Assembly: GCA_942490995.1 (NCBI GenBank)
Contig: CALOBG010000021.1
Span: 62,001-126,000, forward strand
Source: UBA981 sp942490995
Lineage (GTDB): Bacteria > Pseudomonadota > Gammaproteobacteria > Ga0077536
Reading direction: 5' to 3'
DNA length: 64,000 nucleotides
This document shows positions 36,849 through 45,655 of the stretch, one piece after another. A program made the translations under genes and the position numbers. Numbering within the stretch: the stretch's first letter is position 1; every line of letters starts with the position of its first letter. Under the pieces are notes generated by a model. That model was not told where the DNA came from. It saw only the letters and a list, made by a program, of their open reading frames with translations, and made no database searches.

Positions 36849-36946
36849 TCCGCGTCAACGGCGATCGCGGCTGGCTCGTAGTCACGTCCACGGCGGGCTA
36901 AAATAGCCGGCCCAGCAAGATCATCCGCCATCGAGATCGAATCGCC

Positions 36947-37798
36947 ATGGCCACAAAAACCCTGCCCGAAATCAATCGCAATCCGTTTTCCCCGGCCGCC
37001 CAGGCGATTGAAACGACCAAGCGTTTCTCGAGCGCAAGCGAGCGCGCGGCCATGGCGCCGGCGCTGGAACAACTGCGGCGCAATGGCTACGTCATCCTCG
37101 AGCGACACCTCGACCCATCCCGGCTCGAATCGATACGCGCGGAGTTTGCCCGTCTGCACGCCGGGCTGCCGACCGGTACTTCGCAGTTCGGCGGTTATGC
37201 CACACAGCGCTTGTATAACCTGGTAGCGCGCACCCGGGTACTCGACGATCTCTACCTCGACCCGTCGCTGCTGGCCCTGATCGAAGCCCACCTCGACGAT
37301 CAGATCCAGCTCTCCGTCGCCAGCACCGTGAACCTGCTGCCTGGTCAGAGCGCGCAGGATTTTCATCGTGATGACGGCTACTATCCGCTGCCCCGTCCGC
37401 ACCAGCCGTTGAGCGTCAACAGCATGTGGGCGATCGACGATTTCACCGCCGCCAACGGCGCCACGCTGCTGATCCCGCGCTCGCATCTCAACGCCGACCT
37501 CGAGCCGGCGGCGGATGCCGAAATCGTCCACGCCGAAATGCCGGCCGGTTCGGTCATGGTCTGGGATGGCTCGCTGTTCCATGCCGGCGGCGCCAATACC
37601 ACCGCGGCGGCGCGGCTCGGGATCACGGTCATCTACTGCCGCGCCTGGCTGCGTCAGCAGGAAAACCAGTTTCTCGGCGTGCCGCCAGCGCTGGCAAAAA
37701 CTTTGTCGCGACCCCTGCAGAAACTGATCGGCTACTGGGTCGCCAACAACTTCCTGGGCTACGTCAACGAAGCCAGCCCCAGCGAGTTCCTGCGCTGA
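36947..37798 (+). CDS. phytanoyl-CoA dioxygenase family protein
   Basis: A 283-residue PhyH-type Fe(II)/2-oxoglutarate oxygenase. The facial triad is H140-R-D142 in DFHRDDGYYP and H212 in LFHAGGANTTAAARLGITV, with the 2-oxoglutarate-binding arginine in that last block. The N-terminus (about 1-40) is variable and the length is normal. It is likely to hydroxylate a hydrophobic metabolite. Its stop is 53 nt before the Baeyer-Villiger monooxygenase start on the same strand, so the two may form an oxidative unit. The other PhyH in this window (18818) is longer and distinct. Confidence 0.88.
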   Translation: MATKTLPEINRNPFSPAAQAIETTKRFSSASERAAMAPALEQLRRNGYVILERHLDPSRLESIRAEFARLHAGLPTGTSQFGGYATQRLYNLVARTRVLDDLYLDPSLLALIEAHLDDQIQLSVASTVNLLPGQSAQDFHRDDGYYPLPRPHQPLSVNSMWAIDDFTAANGATLLIPRSHLNADLEPAADAEIVHAEMPAGSVMVWDGSLFHAGGANTTAAARLGITVIYCRAWLRQQENQFLGVPPALAKTLSRPLQKLIGYWVANNFLGYVNEASPSEFLR

Positions 37799-37851
37799 CG
37801 CGCGCGCCAGACACCGCCTGGCAGCAGCCATATGCAACCGAAAATTCAATT

Positions 37852-39456
37852 ATGACGACCATCGATTACGACGCGATCATCATCGGCGCCGGGGTTTCCG
37901 GCATGTACCAGTTGCACACGCTGCGCGAACTCGGGCTGAGCGTGCGCGTGCTCGAAGCCGGCACCGGCGTGGGCGGCACCTGGTATTGGAATCGCTACCC
38001 GGGCGCGCGTTTCGACTCGGAGTCATACAGCTACGGCTACTCGTTCAATCAGGAAATTCTCGACGAGTGGGACTGGAGCGAACATTTCGCCGCGCAGCCG
38101 GAGATCCTGCGCTACCTGGAGTTTGTTGCCGACAAGCTCGACCTGCGCCGCGACATCCAGTTCAATACGCGCGTCGACGCCGCTGCCTGGCAGGCCGGAG
38201 AGGATTGCTGGTCAGTCACCTGCGCTGACGGCAGCGAACTGCGCGCGCGATTTCTGATCACCGCCATCGGCCCGCTGTCCGCAACACAGATGCCAAACAT
38301 CCCTGGCATCGATGACTTTGCCGGACCGTGGTGCCACACCTCGAAATGGCCGCACGAGGGCATCGACCTGGCCGGCAAACGCGTCGCGGTGATCGGCACC
38401 GGCGCGACCGGCGTTCAGGTGATCCAGACCATCGCCAGCGAAGTCGGTCACCTGACCGTATTCCAGCGTCACCCCAACTACTGCGCGCCGCTGGGTAACC
38501 GTCCCATCGACGCCGCCGAGATGGCGCAGATCCGCGCCCGCTACTCAGAAATTTTCCAGGCCTGCCGTGAGTCTTTCGGGTCGTTCATACACCGTATGGA
38601 CCGGCGCTCCGCCTTCGATCTCTCCGACCAGGAGCGCGAAGCGTTTTTCGAAGAACTTTATGCCTCGCCCGGCTTCCGCATCTGGCTCGGCAATTTCGCC
38701 GATACCCTTACCGATCAGAAAGCCAACGATACGATCACGGCCTTCATGCGCCGCAAGATCCGCGAGCGTATCGACGATCCCGCCATCGCCGAGAAACTCG
38801 TGCCGCAAGACCACGGCTTCGGTCTGCGCCGGGTGCCGATGGAGACGGGCTATTACGAGGTTTTCAACCGCGACAACGTCCTCCTCGTCGATTGCCTGGC
38901 TGCGCCTATCGAGCAAATCACACCGACCGGGATCAAAACCAGCGATGCCGAGTACCCGTTCGACGTGATCATTTACGCGACTGGCTTCTACGCCGTGATG
39001 GGCGGCTTTGAGCGGATCGCGATCGAGGGACTCGATGGCCGCAGGTTGCAAGACAAATGGGCCGACGGGCCACGCACCTATCTTGGCCTGCAGACGGCCG
39101 GGTTTCCCAACCTGTTTACTCTGGTCGGGCCGCATAACGGTGCGTCGTTCTGCAATATCCCGCGCTGTATCGAACAGAACGTAGAGTGGGTAACGGACGC
39201 CATCGCCTACCTGCGCGCGCACGACTATCGCTCAATGACCGCCAGCGTCGAGGCCGAAGACGAATGGACCCGGCACGTCTATGAAACCGCATCGAGAACC
39301 TTGTTCCCGAATGTCGATTCCTGGTTCACGAACATCAACCGCAACCGTCCCGAAAACAAGCGCACGTTTCTGCTCTACACCGGCGGGAGTCCGGTCTACC
39401 GGGACAAGTGCGACGCCGTGGCGGCGAATGACTACGAGGGCTTCGTGCTGACCTGA
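37852..39456 (+). CDS. type I Baeyer-Villiger monooxygenase
   Basis: A 534-residue flavin monooxygenase. The first Rossmann motif is IIIGAGVSGMYQ (GAGVSG, 12-17). The Baeyer-Villiger fingerprint FxGxxxHxxxW reads FAGPWCHTSKW (156-166). The second Rossmann (NADPH) motif is VIGTGATGVQVIQ. Close to cyclohexanone/cyclopentadecanone monooxygenases in layout (GGTWYWNRYPGARFDSESYSYGYSF). It should convert cyclic ketones or steroid ketones to lactones using NADPH and O2 in the cytoplasm. The start is set by the fold: the frame is open much further upstream through the PhyH gene, but the N-terminus at ATG 37852 matches the family. Confidence 0.93.
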   Translation: MTTIDYDAIIIGAGVSGMYQLHTLRELGLSVRVLEAGTGVGGTWYWNRYPGARFDSESYSYGYSFNQEILDEWDWSEHFAAQPEILRYLEFVADKLDLRRDIQFNTRVDAAAWQAGEDCWSVTCADGSELRARFLITAIGPLSATQMPNIPGIDDFAGPWCHTSKWPHEGIDLAGKRVAVIGTGATGVQVIQTIASEVGHLTVFQRHPNYCAPLGNRPIDAAEMAQIRARYSEIFQACRESFGSFIHRMDRRSAFDLSDQEREAFFEELYASPGFRIWLGNFADTLTDQKANDTITAFMRRKIRERIDDPAIAEKLVPQDHGFGLRRVPMETGYYEVFNRDNVLLVDCLAAPIEQITPTGIKTSDAEYPFDVIIYATGFYAVMGGFERIAIEGLDGRRLQDKWADGPRTYLGLQTAGFPNLFTLVGPHNGASFCNIPRCIEQNVEWVTDAIAYLRAHDYRSMTASVEAEDEWTRHVYETASRTLFPNVDSWFTNINRNRPENKRTFLLYTGGSPVYRDKCDAVAANDYEGFVLT

Positions 39457-39469
39457 ACCGGGTTGCAGC

Positions 39470-41398
39470 TCAGCCGGTTACCGCCTGCGCGTCAGCGCCG
39501 CTCGCCGCTTCGAGCGCCTCGCTGGCTTTCAGCCACTGCTGTTCGGCGCGGTCCAATTCCTGCTTGCATCGCCGTTGTTCGAGCAGCAGGCGGTTTAACT
39601 CATCCTTGCGCTCGGCGTCGTACAGGGCATTGTCGGCGAGAGTCGCAACCAGTGCGGTGAGACGGCTTTCGGCGCTGGCGATGGTCTGTTCGTGGCGTTT
39701 GATCTCGGCGCGCAGCCGGCTGCTGAGATTTCGTTGCTCGGCTTCGCGGCGTTTACGTTCGCGCTTGTTGCGCGCCGAGTTGTCACCCTCTGCGGCGCCG
39801 GCCGGCTTCGCGGCCTGACGCGTATCGGCGCGTGATTGCAGCAGCCAGCGCGCGTAATCGTCGAGGTCACCGTCAAAATCATCGACCGTCGCGTCGTGCA
39901 CGAATTTGAGGGTATCGCTGACGGACTGCAGCAGGTAGCGGTCGTGAGAGACCACCACCAGCGCACCTTCGTAAGCCTGCAGCGCCACACCCAGAGCGTG
40001 GCGCATTTCCAGGTCGAGGTGGTTGGTCGGCTCGTCGAGAAGCAGGAGATTGGGTTTCTGGCGGATGATCGCGGCCAGCACCAGGCGCGCTTTTTCACCG
40101 CCGGATAATGGCGCGATCGGGCCCAGGGCGGCATTGCCGGAGAAGGCGAAACCGCCGAGATGTTTGCGCAGCGTACTCTCCGCGGCGCGCGGCTCGAGCC
40201 GCTGCAGAAACGACAGCGGGGTCTCGTCACCACGCAGCTGTTCGACCTGGTGCTGGGCGAAATAAGCGGCGCGCAGATCGCGTGCGCGCTCGACTTCGCC
40301 ATTCTGGGCGGCCAGTTCGCCGACCAGGGCCTTGATCAAGGTCGACTTACCCGCGCCGTTCGCGCCCAGCAGACCGATGCGGTCGCCCGGCATGATCGTC
40401 ATCGTCACGCGGTTGAGCACGGTCGTGTCGCCATAACCGAAATCGGCGGCCTGCACCGAAACCAGCTGGTTGGGTATCTTGTCCGGCGCTTCGAAGGCGA
40501 AAGAAAACGGCGAATCGACGTGGGCCGGGGCGATCAGTTCGAGACGCGCGAGCGCTTTCAGGCGACTTTGCGCCTGGCGCGCCTTGGTCGCCTTGGCGCG
40601 AAACCGCTCGACGAACTTCTGCATGTGCTGGATGTCACGCTGCTGTTTGACGTAGGCCGCCTGCTGGCCGGCCAGGCGCGCGGCCCGCTGCTGCTCGAAG
40701 TCGGAATAGTTACCGGTGTAAAGCGCGACTTTCTGATTTTCGATATGCACGATGTGGGTACATACCGCGTCGAGAAAATCCCTGTCATGAGAAATCAACA
40801 GCAACATGCCCTGGTATTCGCGCAACCAGCTCTCGAGCCAGATGATGGCGTCGAGATCGAGGTGGTTGGTGGGTTCGTCGAGCAGCAGCAGGTCCGAGCG
40901 GCACATCAGCGCGCGGGCAAGGTTCAGGCGCATGCGCCAGCCGCCGGAAAACTCGCTGAACAGGCGGATCTGTTCCTGTTCGCCGAAACCGAGACCAGCC
41001 AGCAGCTTCGCGGCGCGGGTATCGGCGTGGTAGCCGCCGACGTGGTCGATAGCCTCGTGGGCCAGGGCCAGGCGATGGCCGTCATCGCCCGCTTCGGCCG
41101 CCGCCAGCTCCTCCCGCGCCGCGACCAGGGCGCGATCGCCGGCGATAACGTAATCGAGCGCTCTGACCGCGAGCGCTTCGACTTCCTGCGAAACGCTGGC
41201 GATTTCAAGCCCGCTCGGGACCGAGACCTCGCCGCTGTCGGCCTGCAGCTGCCCTTCGAGCATGGCGAACAGGCTGGTTTTGCCAACGCCATTGGCGCCC
41301 GTGACGCCGGTGCGCTGGCCTTGATGGACGCTCAGGTCCGCGCCGTCGAACAACACCCTCGGACCGCGCCGCAGGGAAACCTGGCTGAGTTTGATCAT
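39470..41398 (-). CDS. yheS: ABC-F family ATPase, YheS type
   Basis: A 642-residue protein with two ABC ATPase domains and no membrane part. The first has Walker A GANGVGKTS, signature FSGGWRMRLNLARAL and DEPTNHLD. The second has GANGAGKST, LSGGEKARLVLAA and DEPTNHLD. A linker rich in Ala and Gln (AYVKQQRDIQHMQKFVERFRAKATKARQAQSRLKAL) joins them, as in ABC-F translation factors that contact the ribosome. The C-terminal end is a coiled-coil of Arg/Glu-rich helices. Start at MIKLSQVSL (41398) is given by the family; the frame up to 41503 is a run-through into the palindromic repeats. It is a translation factor or resistance-type protein. Confidence 0.93.
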   Translation of the reverse strand: MIKLSQVSLRRGPRVLFDGADLSVHQGQRTGVTGANGVGKTSLFAMLEGQLQADSGEVSVPSGLEIASVSQEVEALAVRALDYVIAGDRALVAAREELAAAEAGDDGHRLALAHEAIDHVGGYHADTRAAKLLAGLGFGEQEQIRLFSEFSGGWRMRLNLARALMCRSDLLLLDEPTNHLDLDAIIWLESWLREYQGMLLLISHDRDFLDAVCTHIVHIENQKVALYTGNYSDFEQQRAARLAGQQAAYVKQQRDIQHMQKFVERFRAKATKARQAQSRLKALARLELIAPAHVDSPFSFAFEAPDKIPNQLVSVQAADFGYGDTTVLNRVTMTIMPGDRIGLLGANGAGKSTLIKALVGELAAQNGEVERARDLRAAYFAQHQVEQLRGDETPLSFLQRLEPRAAESTLRKHLGGFAFSGNAALGPIAPLSGGEKARLVLAAIIRQKPNLLLLDEPTNHLDLEMRHALGVALQAYEGALVVVSHDRYLLQSVSDTLKFVHDATVDDFDGDLDDYARWLLQSRADTRQAAKPAGAAEGDNSARNKRERKRREAEQRNLSSRLRAEIKRHEQTIASAESRLTALVATLADNALYDAERKDELNRLLLEQRRCKQELDRAEQQWLKASEALEAASGADAQAVTG

Positions 41399-41439
41399 GG
41401 GCGCGCAGTGTAGCCGGAACACGGCCGCGCCGCAGCCCA

Positions 41440-41581
41440 CAGGCTGGTGAAAAACTACTGCGGATGCCGTGGGCGGCGTTGTGCACTCGGCAGCCAGCCT
41501 CATTTACACCAGTAAACTCCGGTCCTCGTCTCGCGCACGCCTTGCCCACGGCATTCCCGGCTCACGTTTTTGACCAGCCTG
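41440..41581 (+). repeat. palindromic repeat copy B (long form, 142 bp)
   Basis: Termini CAGGCTGGTGAAAAAC (41440-41455) and GTTTTTGACCAGCCTG (41566-41581) pair at 15 of 16 positions. Nearly identical to copy C, which follows after 2 bp. It carries an internal segment of about 45 bp absent from copies A and D. Confidence 0.9.
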
Positions 41582-41583
41582 TC

Positions 41584-41725
41584 CGTGCTGGTGAAAAACT
41601 ACTGCGGATGCCGTGGACGGCGTTGTGCACTCGGCAGCCAGCCTCATTTACACCAGTAAACTCCGGTCCTCGTCTCGCGCACGCCCTGCCCACGGCGTTC
41701 CCGGCTCACGTTTTTGACCAGCCTG
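41584..41725 (+). repeat. palindromic repeat copy C (long form, 142 bp)
   Basis: Second member of a tandem pair (period 144 bp) with copy B in the same orientation. It differs from B at only a handful of bases. Its 5' terminus is slightly degraded (CGTGCTGGTGAAAAAC); its 3' terminus is intact. Confidence 0.9.
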
Positions 41726-41732
41726 TTGCGAT

Positions 41733-42140
41733 TCAGCGCTGCTGCTGGGCGGCCGGCAGGCTGTCGATGTGGTCGACCCAATCGAGGGCTGAGCGTCGCC
41801 ATACCTGGCGGCTCGGCCTGAGTTCGCGCAACTGGTTGAGAACGCCGGCGCGCAGACCGTACACCTTTGGCCCATCGCCAACGCTGGTTGCGTAAATGTG
41901 GGAACCGCAGTCAGCGCAGAAACCCTGCGCGCGCGGGTTGCCACTGGCAGCCGTCTTGACGTAAATCCTCGGCTCACCACTGACCAGTCGCAGCGCGTCC
42001 GGGTGCGTGAAAGCCACGACGCGATAAGCTGTGCCGGACAGTTTCTGGCAGTCGGTGCAATGGCAGATCACGACATTTTCGCTGTCGATTTCGGCTTCGA
42101 AACGGATCGCTCCGCAGTGACATTCGCCATCAACTTTCAT
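41733..42140 (-). CDS. GFA family (Mss4-fold) zinc-binding protein
   Basis: A 135-residue protein of the glutathione-dependent formaldehyde-activating-like (GFA) family. Zinc-ligand cysteines occur in CHCGAIRF, ICHCTDCQKLSG and FCADCGSHIY, the complete two-site pattern. In this fold the protein binds a zinc ion and often a thiol such as glutathione; the actual reaction of this member is not known. ATG at 42140 has GGAGG upstream at 8 nt. It is divergent from the polyglutamate hydrolase-like gene and faces the tandem repeats and the ABC-F gene. Confidence 0.88.
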   Translation of the reverse strand: MKVDGECHCGAIRFEAEIDSENVVICHCTDCQKLSGTAYRVVAFTHPDALRLVSGEPRIYVKTAASGNPRAQGFCADCGSHIYATSVGDGPKVYGLRAGVLNQLRELRPSRQVWRRSALDWVDHIDSLPAAQQQR

Positions 42141-42241
42141 GATTTCCGCCTCCACGTGGTCTGTTCGAAGCAGACATCATATCCACAATGTCGGGATCGC
42201 TGGCGTGAACAGAGCCAGGCTCGCAGGTAGAATCAGTCGTT

Positions 42242-42871
42242 ATGGAGAGTCAGGGCCACCACCGCAGCGTCGATCGCTATCCGAACTACGCGGCGCTGGC
42301 CGCGAATGAAATCGAGGGTACCGACTATCGGGTTACGGTCAGCACGCGGACCCACTCGCCGGTCGCGATCCTGGCCCCGCACGGCGGCAGCATCGAGCGC
42401 CGGACCTCAGCGATCGCGACCGCGCTGGCCGCGGACGACTTCAACCTCTACCTGTTCGAAGGTCTCGACGACGCCGGTACTTTCGACACGCTGCATATCA
42501 CCAGCCATCGCTTCGACGAGCCGCGGGCGCTCGAGCTTGTTGCCGCCGCCGACCACGTCATCGCCGTGCACGGCTGCAGTGGTGCGGCCGCACAGGTCAT
42601 GCTCGGCGGCCGCGACGAAGCCCTGATCGAACGCCTGGCCGGCGCCCTCGATCCCCTGGCGGTCGACGTCCGCACCGATGATCACCCCTACCCGGGCACC
42701 CACGCGCGCAATATCTGCAACCGCGGGCGACTTGCGCGTGGCGTGCAGCTCGAACTCAGCGACGGCCTGCGCGGCGATCGTCTGGAGGCCGAGGTGATCG
42801 CCGCGATCCGCGAAGTGCTGTGCGTGACACAGCGCGAACCGCGCAGATCCGCTGCGGCGCTGTGTATGTGA
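42242..42871 (+). CDS. poly-gamma-glutamate hydrolase family protein
   Basis: A 209-residue protein of the DUF867/phage-type poly-gamma-glutamate hydrolase family, a zinc carboxypeptidase-like fold. The zinc motif LAPHGGSIE (about residues 41-49) supplies His and Glu ligands, and HVIAVHGCSG gives a further histidine. The end region GTHARNICNRGRLARGVQLELSDGLR is characteristic. It hydrolyses gamma-linked glutamyl bonds. No poly-gamma-glutamate synthesis genes are present, so a housekeeping or defence-related substrate such as gamma-glutamyl peptides is possible. No strong ribosome site precedes the ATG. Confidence 0.85.
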   Translation: MESQGHHRSVDRYPNYAALAANEIEGTDYRVTVSTRTHSPVAILAPHGGSIERRTSAIATALAADDFNLYLFEGLDDAGTFDTLHITSHRFDEPRALELVAAADHVIAVHGCSGAAAQVMLGGRDEALIERLAGALDPLAVDVRTDDHPYPGTHARNICNRGRLARGVQLELSDGLRGDRLEAEVIAAIREVLCVTQREPRRSAAALCM

Positions 42872-42952
42872 ACACCAACCCGGCCGCTACCAGCGGCGGC
42901 GAAACGGGTGCAGGCTATACTTTTCTAATACTGACCAGTGGGGACCCTCGCA

Positions 42953-43534
42953 ATGCGCACGATCACCATATCCAGCGATGAAATGCACCGGCGTGTCGCG
43001 CGTTTCCGGGATCTCGAGCCGCTACAGGCCGCCGCCACGCTCGACATCCCGCAAGCCGCCAAGGACGTGATCTACTCGCGTCAACTGCTATCGGTGATCG
43101 GCCTTGCCGGGGGAGCCGCGACGCCGATCAACCAGGGCGCCCCGATCCGCGGCGCCGGCGGCATCACCATGACGCACGCGGTATGTCCGCCCGGCACCGG
43201 TCCCTCCCTGCACGCTCACGTGCAGACCTACGAAACGTTTACCGTGCTGCGCGGGCGCTTTGAAGTGCGCTGGAACGACAATGGTGACTGCGCCGTCGAG
43301 CTCGAGGAATTCGACACGATTTCGATTCCACCCGGCGTGTGCCGAGGATTCCGCAATATCGGCGAAAACGACGGCATCCTGCAGGTCATCATCAGCGGCG
43401 GGATACACGATATGAGCGATATCGATTTTCCGGCCTCGACCGCACGGGAACTGGCGGACTACGGCGACACGGTTGTTGATCAGTTCAAGGCCCGCGGCCT
43501 GACGTTTACCGCCGGCCTCGACGCCGAAAGCTGA
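42953..43534 (+). CDS. cupin domain protein
   Basis: A 193-residue single-cupin protein. Motif 1 reads PSLHAHVQTYETFTVLRGRFEV, with metal-binding His and Glu; motif 2 reads DTISIPPGVCRGFRNIG, where the usual second histidine is replaced by an arginine. Metal binding may be partial. A GGGGA site precedes the ATG at 42953 by about nine bases, so the GTG at 42938 is not needed. The domain fits a dioxygenase, isomerase or sensor; nothing in the context decides which. It stands alone between the polyglutamate hydrolase-like gene and the end of the TetR operon. Confidence 0.8.
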   Translation: MRTITISSDEMHRRVARFRDLEPLQAAATLDIPQAAKDVIYSRQLLSVIGLAGGAATPINQGAPIRGAGGITMTHAVCPPGTGPSLHAHVQTYETFTVLRGRFEVRWNDNGDCAVELEEFDTISIPPGVCRGFRNIGENDGILQVIISGGIHDMSDIDFPASTARELADYGDTVVDQFKARGLTFTAGLDAES

Positions 43535-43789
43535 GCAGACGTACAGCTGCTGAACATTTCGGCGCGCGGCGCAATGCGAGCTGAAATCGATTTCCCCTGA
43601 TCCGGTTCGCGGCGCGGTTCGTCGCAGGACTTCAGATAGCACTCGCTGGAAGCGGCATCCTGATAGACCGGCATTTCCTCGAAGGCCCCGCCGAATTGAC
43701 GCGATATGCGCTACATGATGAAGGCATCCGCTGACCCGAGCGTCACGATGCGACAGTCGATGAGCGATCCCCTGGACCTGGCTCGTCCG
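43535..43789. other. intergenic, possible remnant of a YCII-type gene start
   Basis: No full gene seen. On the plus strand, ATG at 43706 starts MRYMMKASADPSV, similar to the opening of YCII-family proteins, but the similarity ends within about 13 codons and the frame then runs antisense to the VOC gene. It may be the relic of a deleted neighbour. Confidence 0.25.
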
Positions 43790-44575
43790 TTACTTGCGAG
43801 GACCGACGAAGGCAAACATCGCGCCCTGCGGGTCGACCGCGTTGACGCTGAACTCGCCGCCCGGAATCTCAACAGGATCGACGATGATCTGGCCCCCACC
43901 GGCCTGCGTACGTCGGACCGCGTCGTCAACGTCTGCGACGCGGAAGTAATAACTCCAGAGAGATACGGGCATCTCCTTCGTCTTGGTCATGACGCCGGCG
44001 AACATACCTTCAACATTTGCTCGACGCAGGAATGCGTAGGGACCCATCGGGCCCATATCCATCTCGCCATCCTTTTTCCAGCCGAACAGATCCCCATAGA
44101 ACCTCATTGCACCCGGTCGATCGGAAGTCGCCAGTTCATTCCAGGCGCAATGGCCCAGTCGTGGCCGGTCGTAGGCGAAGGCATGGCTTTCTTCGTCGCT
44201 GGCGCCGCGCATCAAGTAGAACGGCGCCCCTTGTGGGTCCGCCACCACGGCGAGGCGGCCGACGTTGGGAATGTCCCACGCCGGCCTGTGAATAGCTCCG
44301 CCGGCCTTGACGATCGCCGCCACGGTCTCGTCAACATCATCGACGCCGATGTAGCCGAGCCATACGGGGCGGGCGCCGCCAGACTTCATGCCGTCGGTGA
44401 GCTGCATGAGCCCGCCGATCTCGCCCTCCGTGGCACCAATGATGCGGTAGTCCATATCCTGCTGGCCAGAATCGTTCAACGTCCAGCCGAAGATCCCTGC
44501 GTAAAATTCTTTAGCGGCATCTGCATCGTGCGTCAGTAGCTCGTACCAGATAAAGTCGCCATGTCTGTTAGTCAT
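43790..44575 (-). CDS. tandem VOC (glyoxalase-fold) protein
   Basis: A 261-residue protein made of two vicinal-oxygen-chelate domains. Each starts with a family-typical WYEL/WNEL plus FYxxxFGW pattern (IWYELLTHDADAAKEFYAGIFGW and CAWNELATSDRPGAMRFYGDLFGW), and each ends with a DPQGAxF block. Such double-domain proteins bind a metal and act on small electrophilic or resistance-related compounds; this member's substrate is unknown. It is the last gene of the TetR-led operon that starts at 47347. An unusual point is the 192-nt gap upstream of it, in which no gene is evident, suggesting a possible lost neighbour. Confidence 0.85.
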   Translation of the reverse strand: MTNRHGDFIWYELLTHDADAAKEFYAGIFGWTLNDSGQQDMDYRIIGATEGEIGGLMQLTDGMKSGGARPVWLGYIGVDDVDETVAAIVKAGGAIHRPAWDIPNVGRLAVVADPQGAPFYLMRGASDEESHAFAYDRPRLGHCAWNELATSDRPGAMRFYGDLFGWKKDGEMDMGPMGPYAFLRRANVEGMFAGVMTKTKEMPVSLWSYYFRVADVDDAVRRTQAGGGQIIVDPVEIPGGEFSVNAVDPQGAMFAFVGPRK

Positions 44576-44767
44576 TGTCGTTCACTCGCTGAGTGTTGAG
44601 CTCAATCCGGGCGCCCGGAGTTATGGCAAGGGTCCCGAGAACTCTTGATGATGATGTGGTCGATTCCGATCGCGTGTTGCGGTCCGCTGCTGCTAAACGC
44701 ACCGTTGACCAGCCAGCGCCGTGGCGTTACCGCGTTCTGTCTATGCTCGGGCACGCCGTCTTCTTGC

Positions 44768-45151
44768 CTACTTCGCCAAGGTCACGACTGGTGTGAAGCC
44801 GCCGAAGATCAGCCGTTTGCCGTCGAATGGCATTGGGTTTTTCTGCGGATCCATGCGGGGGTCCACTTTCGACGGGTCGTTCATCATCTCCATCATTCGC
44901 GCCATTCCAGCGTCGCGCGTCGCCTTGTCGGGCCACTCGATCCAGGAGAATACGACCGTTTCGTCGTCTTTAGCCTGAACCGCTTTCCTGAAATCCGTCA
45001 GCGTACCGTCCTGCACGTCGTCGCCCCAGCACTCGAGGATGCGAAGGGCCCCAAGATCCATGAAGACGCCGTCGCCGCTCTTCGCATGGTCGATGAACTT
45101 TTGCTTGTTCACCGTTGGTACGGCGATAACGAATCCGTCGATGTAGCTCAA
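44768..45151 (-). CDS. DUF1428 family protein (YbaA-like)
   Basis: A 127-residue protein of the DUF1428 family, related to YbaA, with a dimeric alpha-beta barrel fold. Characteristic stretches are SYIDGFVIAVPTVNKQKF, LRILECWGDDVQDG, DETVVFSWIEWPDKATRD and the C-terminal PFDGKRLIFGGFTPVVTL. The start is a TTG at 45151 with a strong AAGGAGAACGATC ribosome site, so the site decides a non-ATG start. Function is unknown; the family is often carried with VOC and SRPBCC proteins in stress-type clusters, as here. Confidence 0.85.
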   Translation of the reverse strand: MSYIDGFVIAVPTVNKQKFIDHAKSGDGVFMDLGALRILECWGDDVQDGTLTDFRKAVQAKDDETVVFSWIEWPDKATRDAGMARMMEMMNDPSKVDPRMDPQKNPMPFDGKRLIFGGFTPVVTLAK

Positions 45152-45206
45152 GATCGTTCTCCTTCAGTTGGTATTGTCCGTTTGAGTCCGCTCATTTGAT
45201 TGTCCC

Positions 45207-45611
45207 TCACGCTTCGACGTGGCGCTTGAAGTTGTCGAGGATGGCTTGCCAGCCGTCGCGTTGCATATCGACCGAGTTCTCCGTCTCTGCGTCGAACACG
45301 GTTATCACTCGGGTGGACGTCCCTGCGGGTTCGAAGGTCGTGCGCGCTTTGCGGCCGTCACTCATGGCGAGCGTGATTGCGCGGTGCCGGATGACCTCCT
45401 CATAGGTACCCTCGAAGTCAAAGCCGAAACTACCGTCTTTCGCTTCCATGCGAGCCTTGTGGGCGCCGCCAACGCGTAGGTCGACTTCTGCACTCGGACA
45501 GCACCAGTCATTAGATGCGAAGTTCCATTGCACGATATCGATTGGCGTCGTAAATGCCGCCCAGACCCGTGCGACGGGTGCGGTTACTGTGGTCTCTATG
45601 CTGATTTTCAT
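45207..45611 (-). CDS. SRPBCC domain protein (AHSA1-like)
   Basis: A 134-residue START/SRPBCC fold protein of the AHSA1 family. It starts MKISIETTVTAPVARVWAAFTTPIDIVQWN, then has VDLRVGGAHKARMEAKDG and FEGTYEEVIRHRAITLAMSDGRKARTTFEPAG, and ends with a DGWQAILDNFKRHVEA helix, the usual order for polyketide-cyclase-like lipid-binding folds. Its ligand is unknown. It lies between DUF1428 and the PhnB-like VOC gene in the same operon. Confidence 0.87.
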   Translation of the reverse strand: MKISIETTVTAPVARVWAAFTTPIDIVQWNFASNDWCCPSAEVDLRVGGAHKARMEAKDGSFGFDFEGTYEEVIRHRAITLAMSDGRKARTTFEPAGTSTRVITVFDAETENSVDMQRDGWQAILDNFKRHVEA

Positions 45612-45655
45612 CGTCGTTGTTCTGCCAGCATGTTCGTTGAGGTACAGCCTGACTC

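Noticed and set aside
41440..41725. Tandem repeats considered as a CRISPR array
   Set aside because: Only two units of 142 bp with a 2-bp gap and no spacers; the same element occurs singly elsewhere.
35283..42871. Gamma-glutamyltransferase and poly-gamma-glutamate hydrolase as one polyglutamate system
   Set aside because: The two genes are about 5 kb apart with unrelated genes between, and there are no capsule synthesis genes.
44576..44767. attC-like site (GTTGACC and GCTAAAC) suggesting an integron cassette
   Set aside because: No integrase, no paired core sites, and the genes form an ordinary operon.
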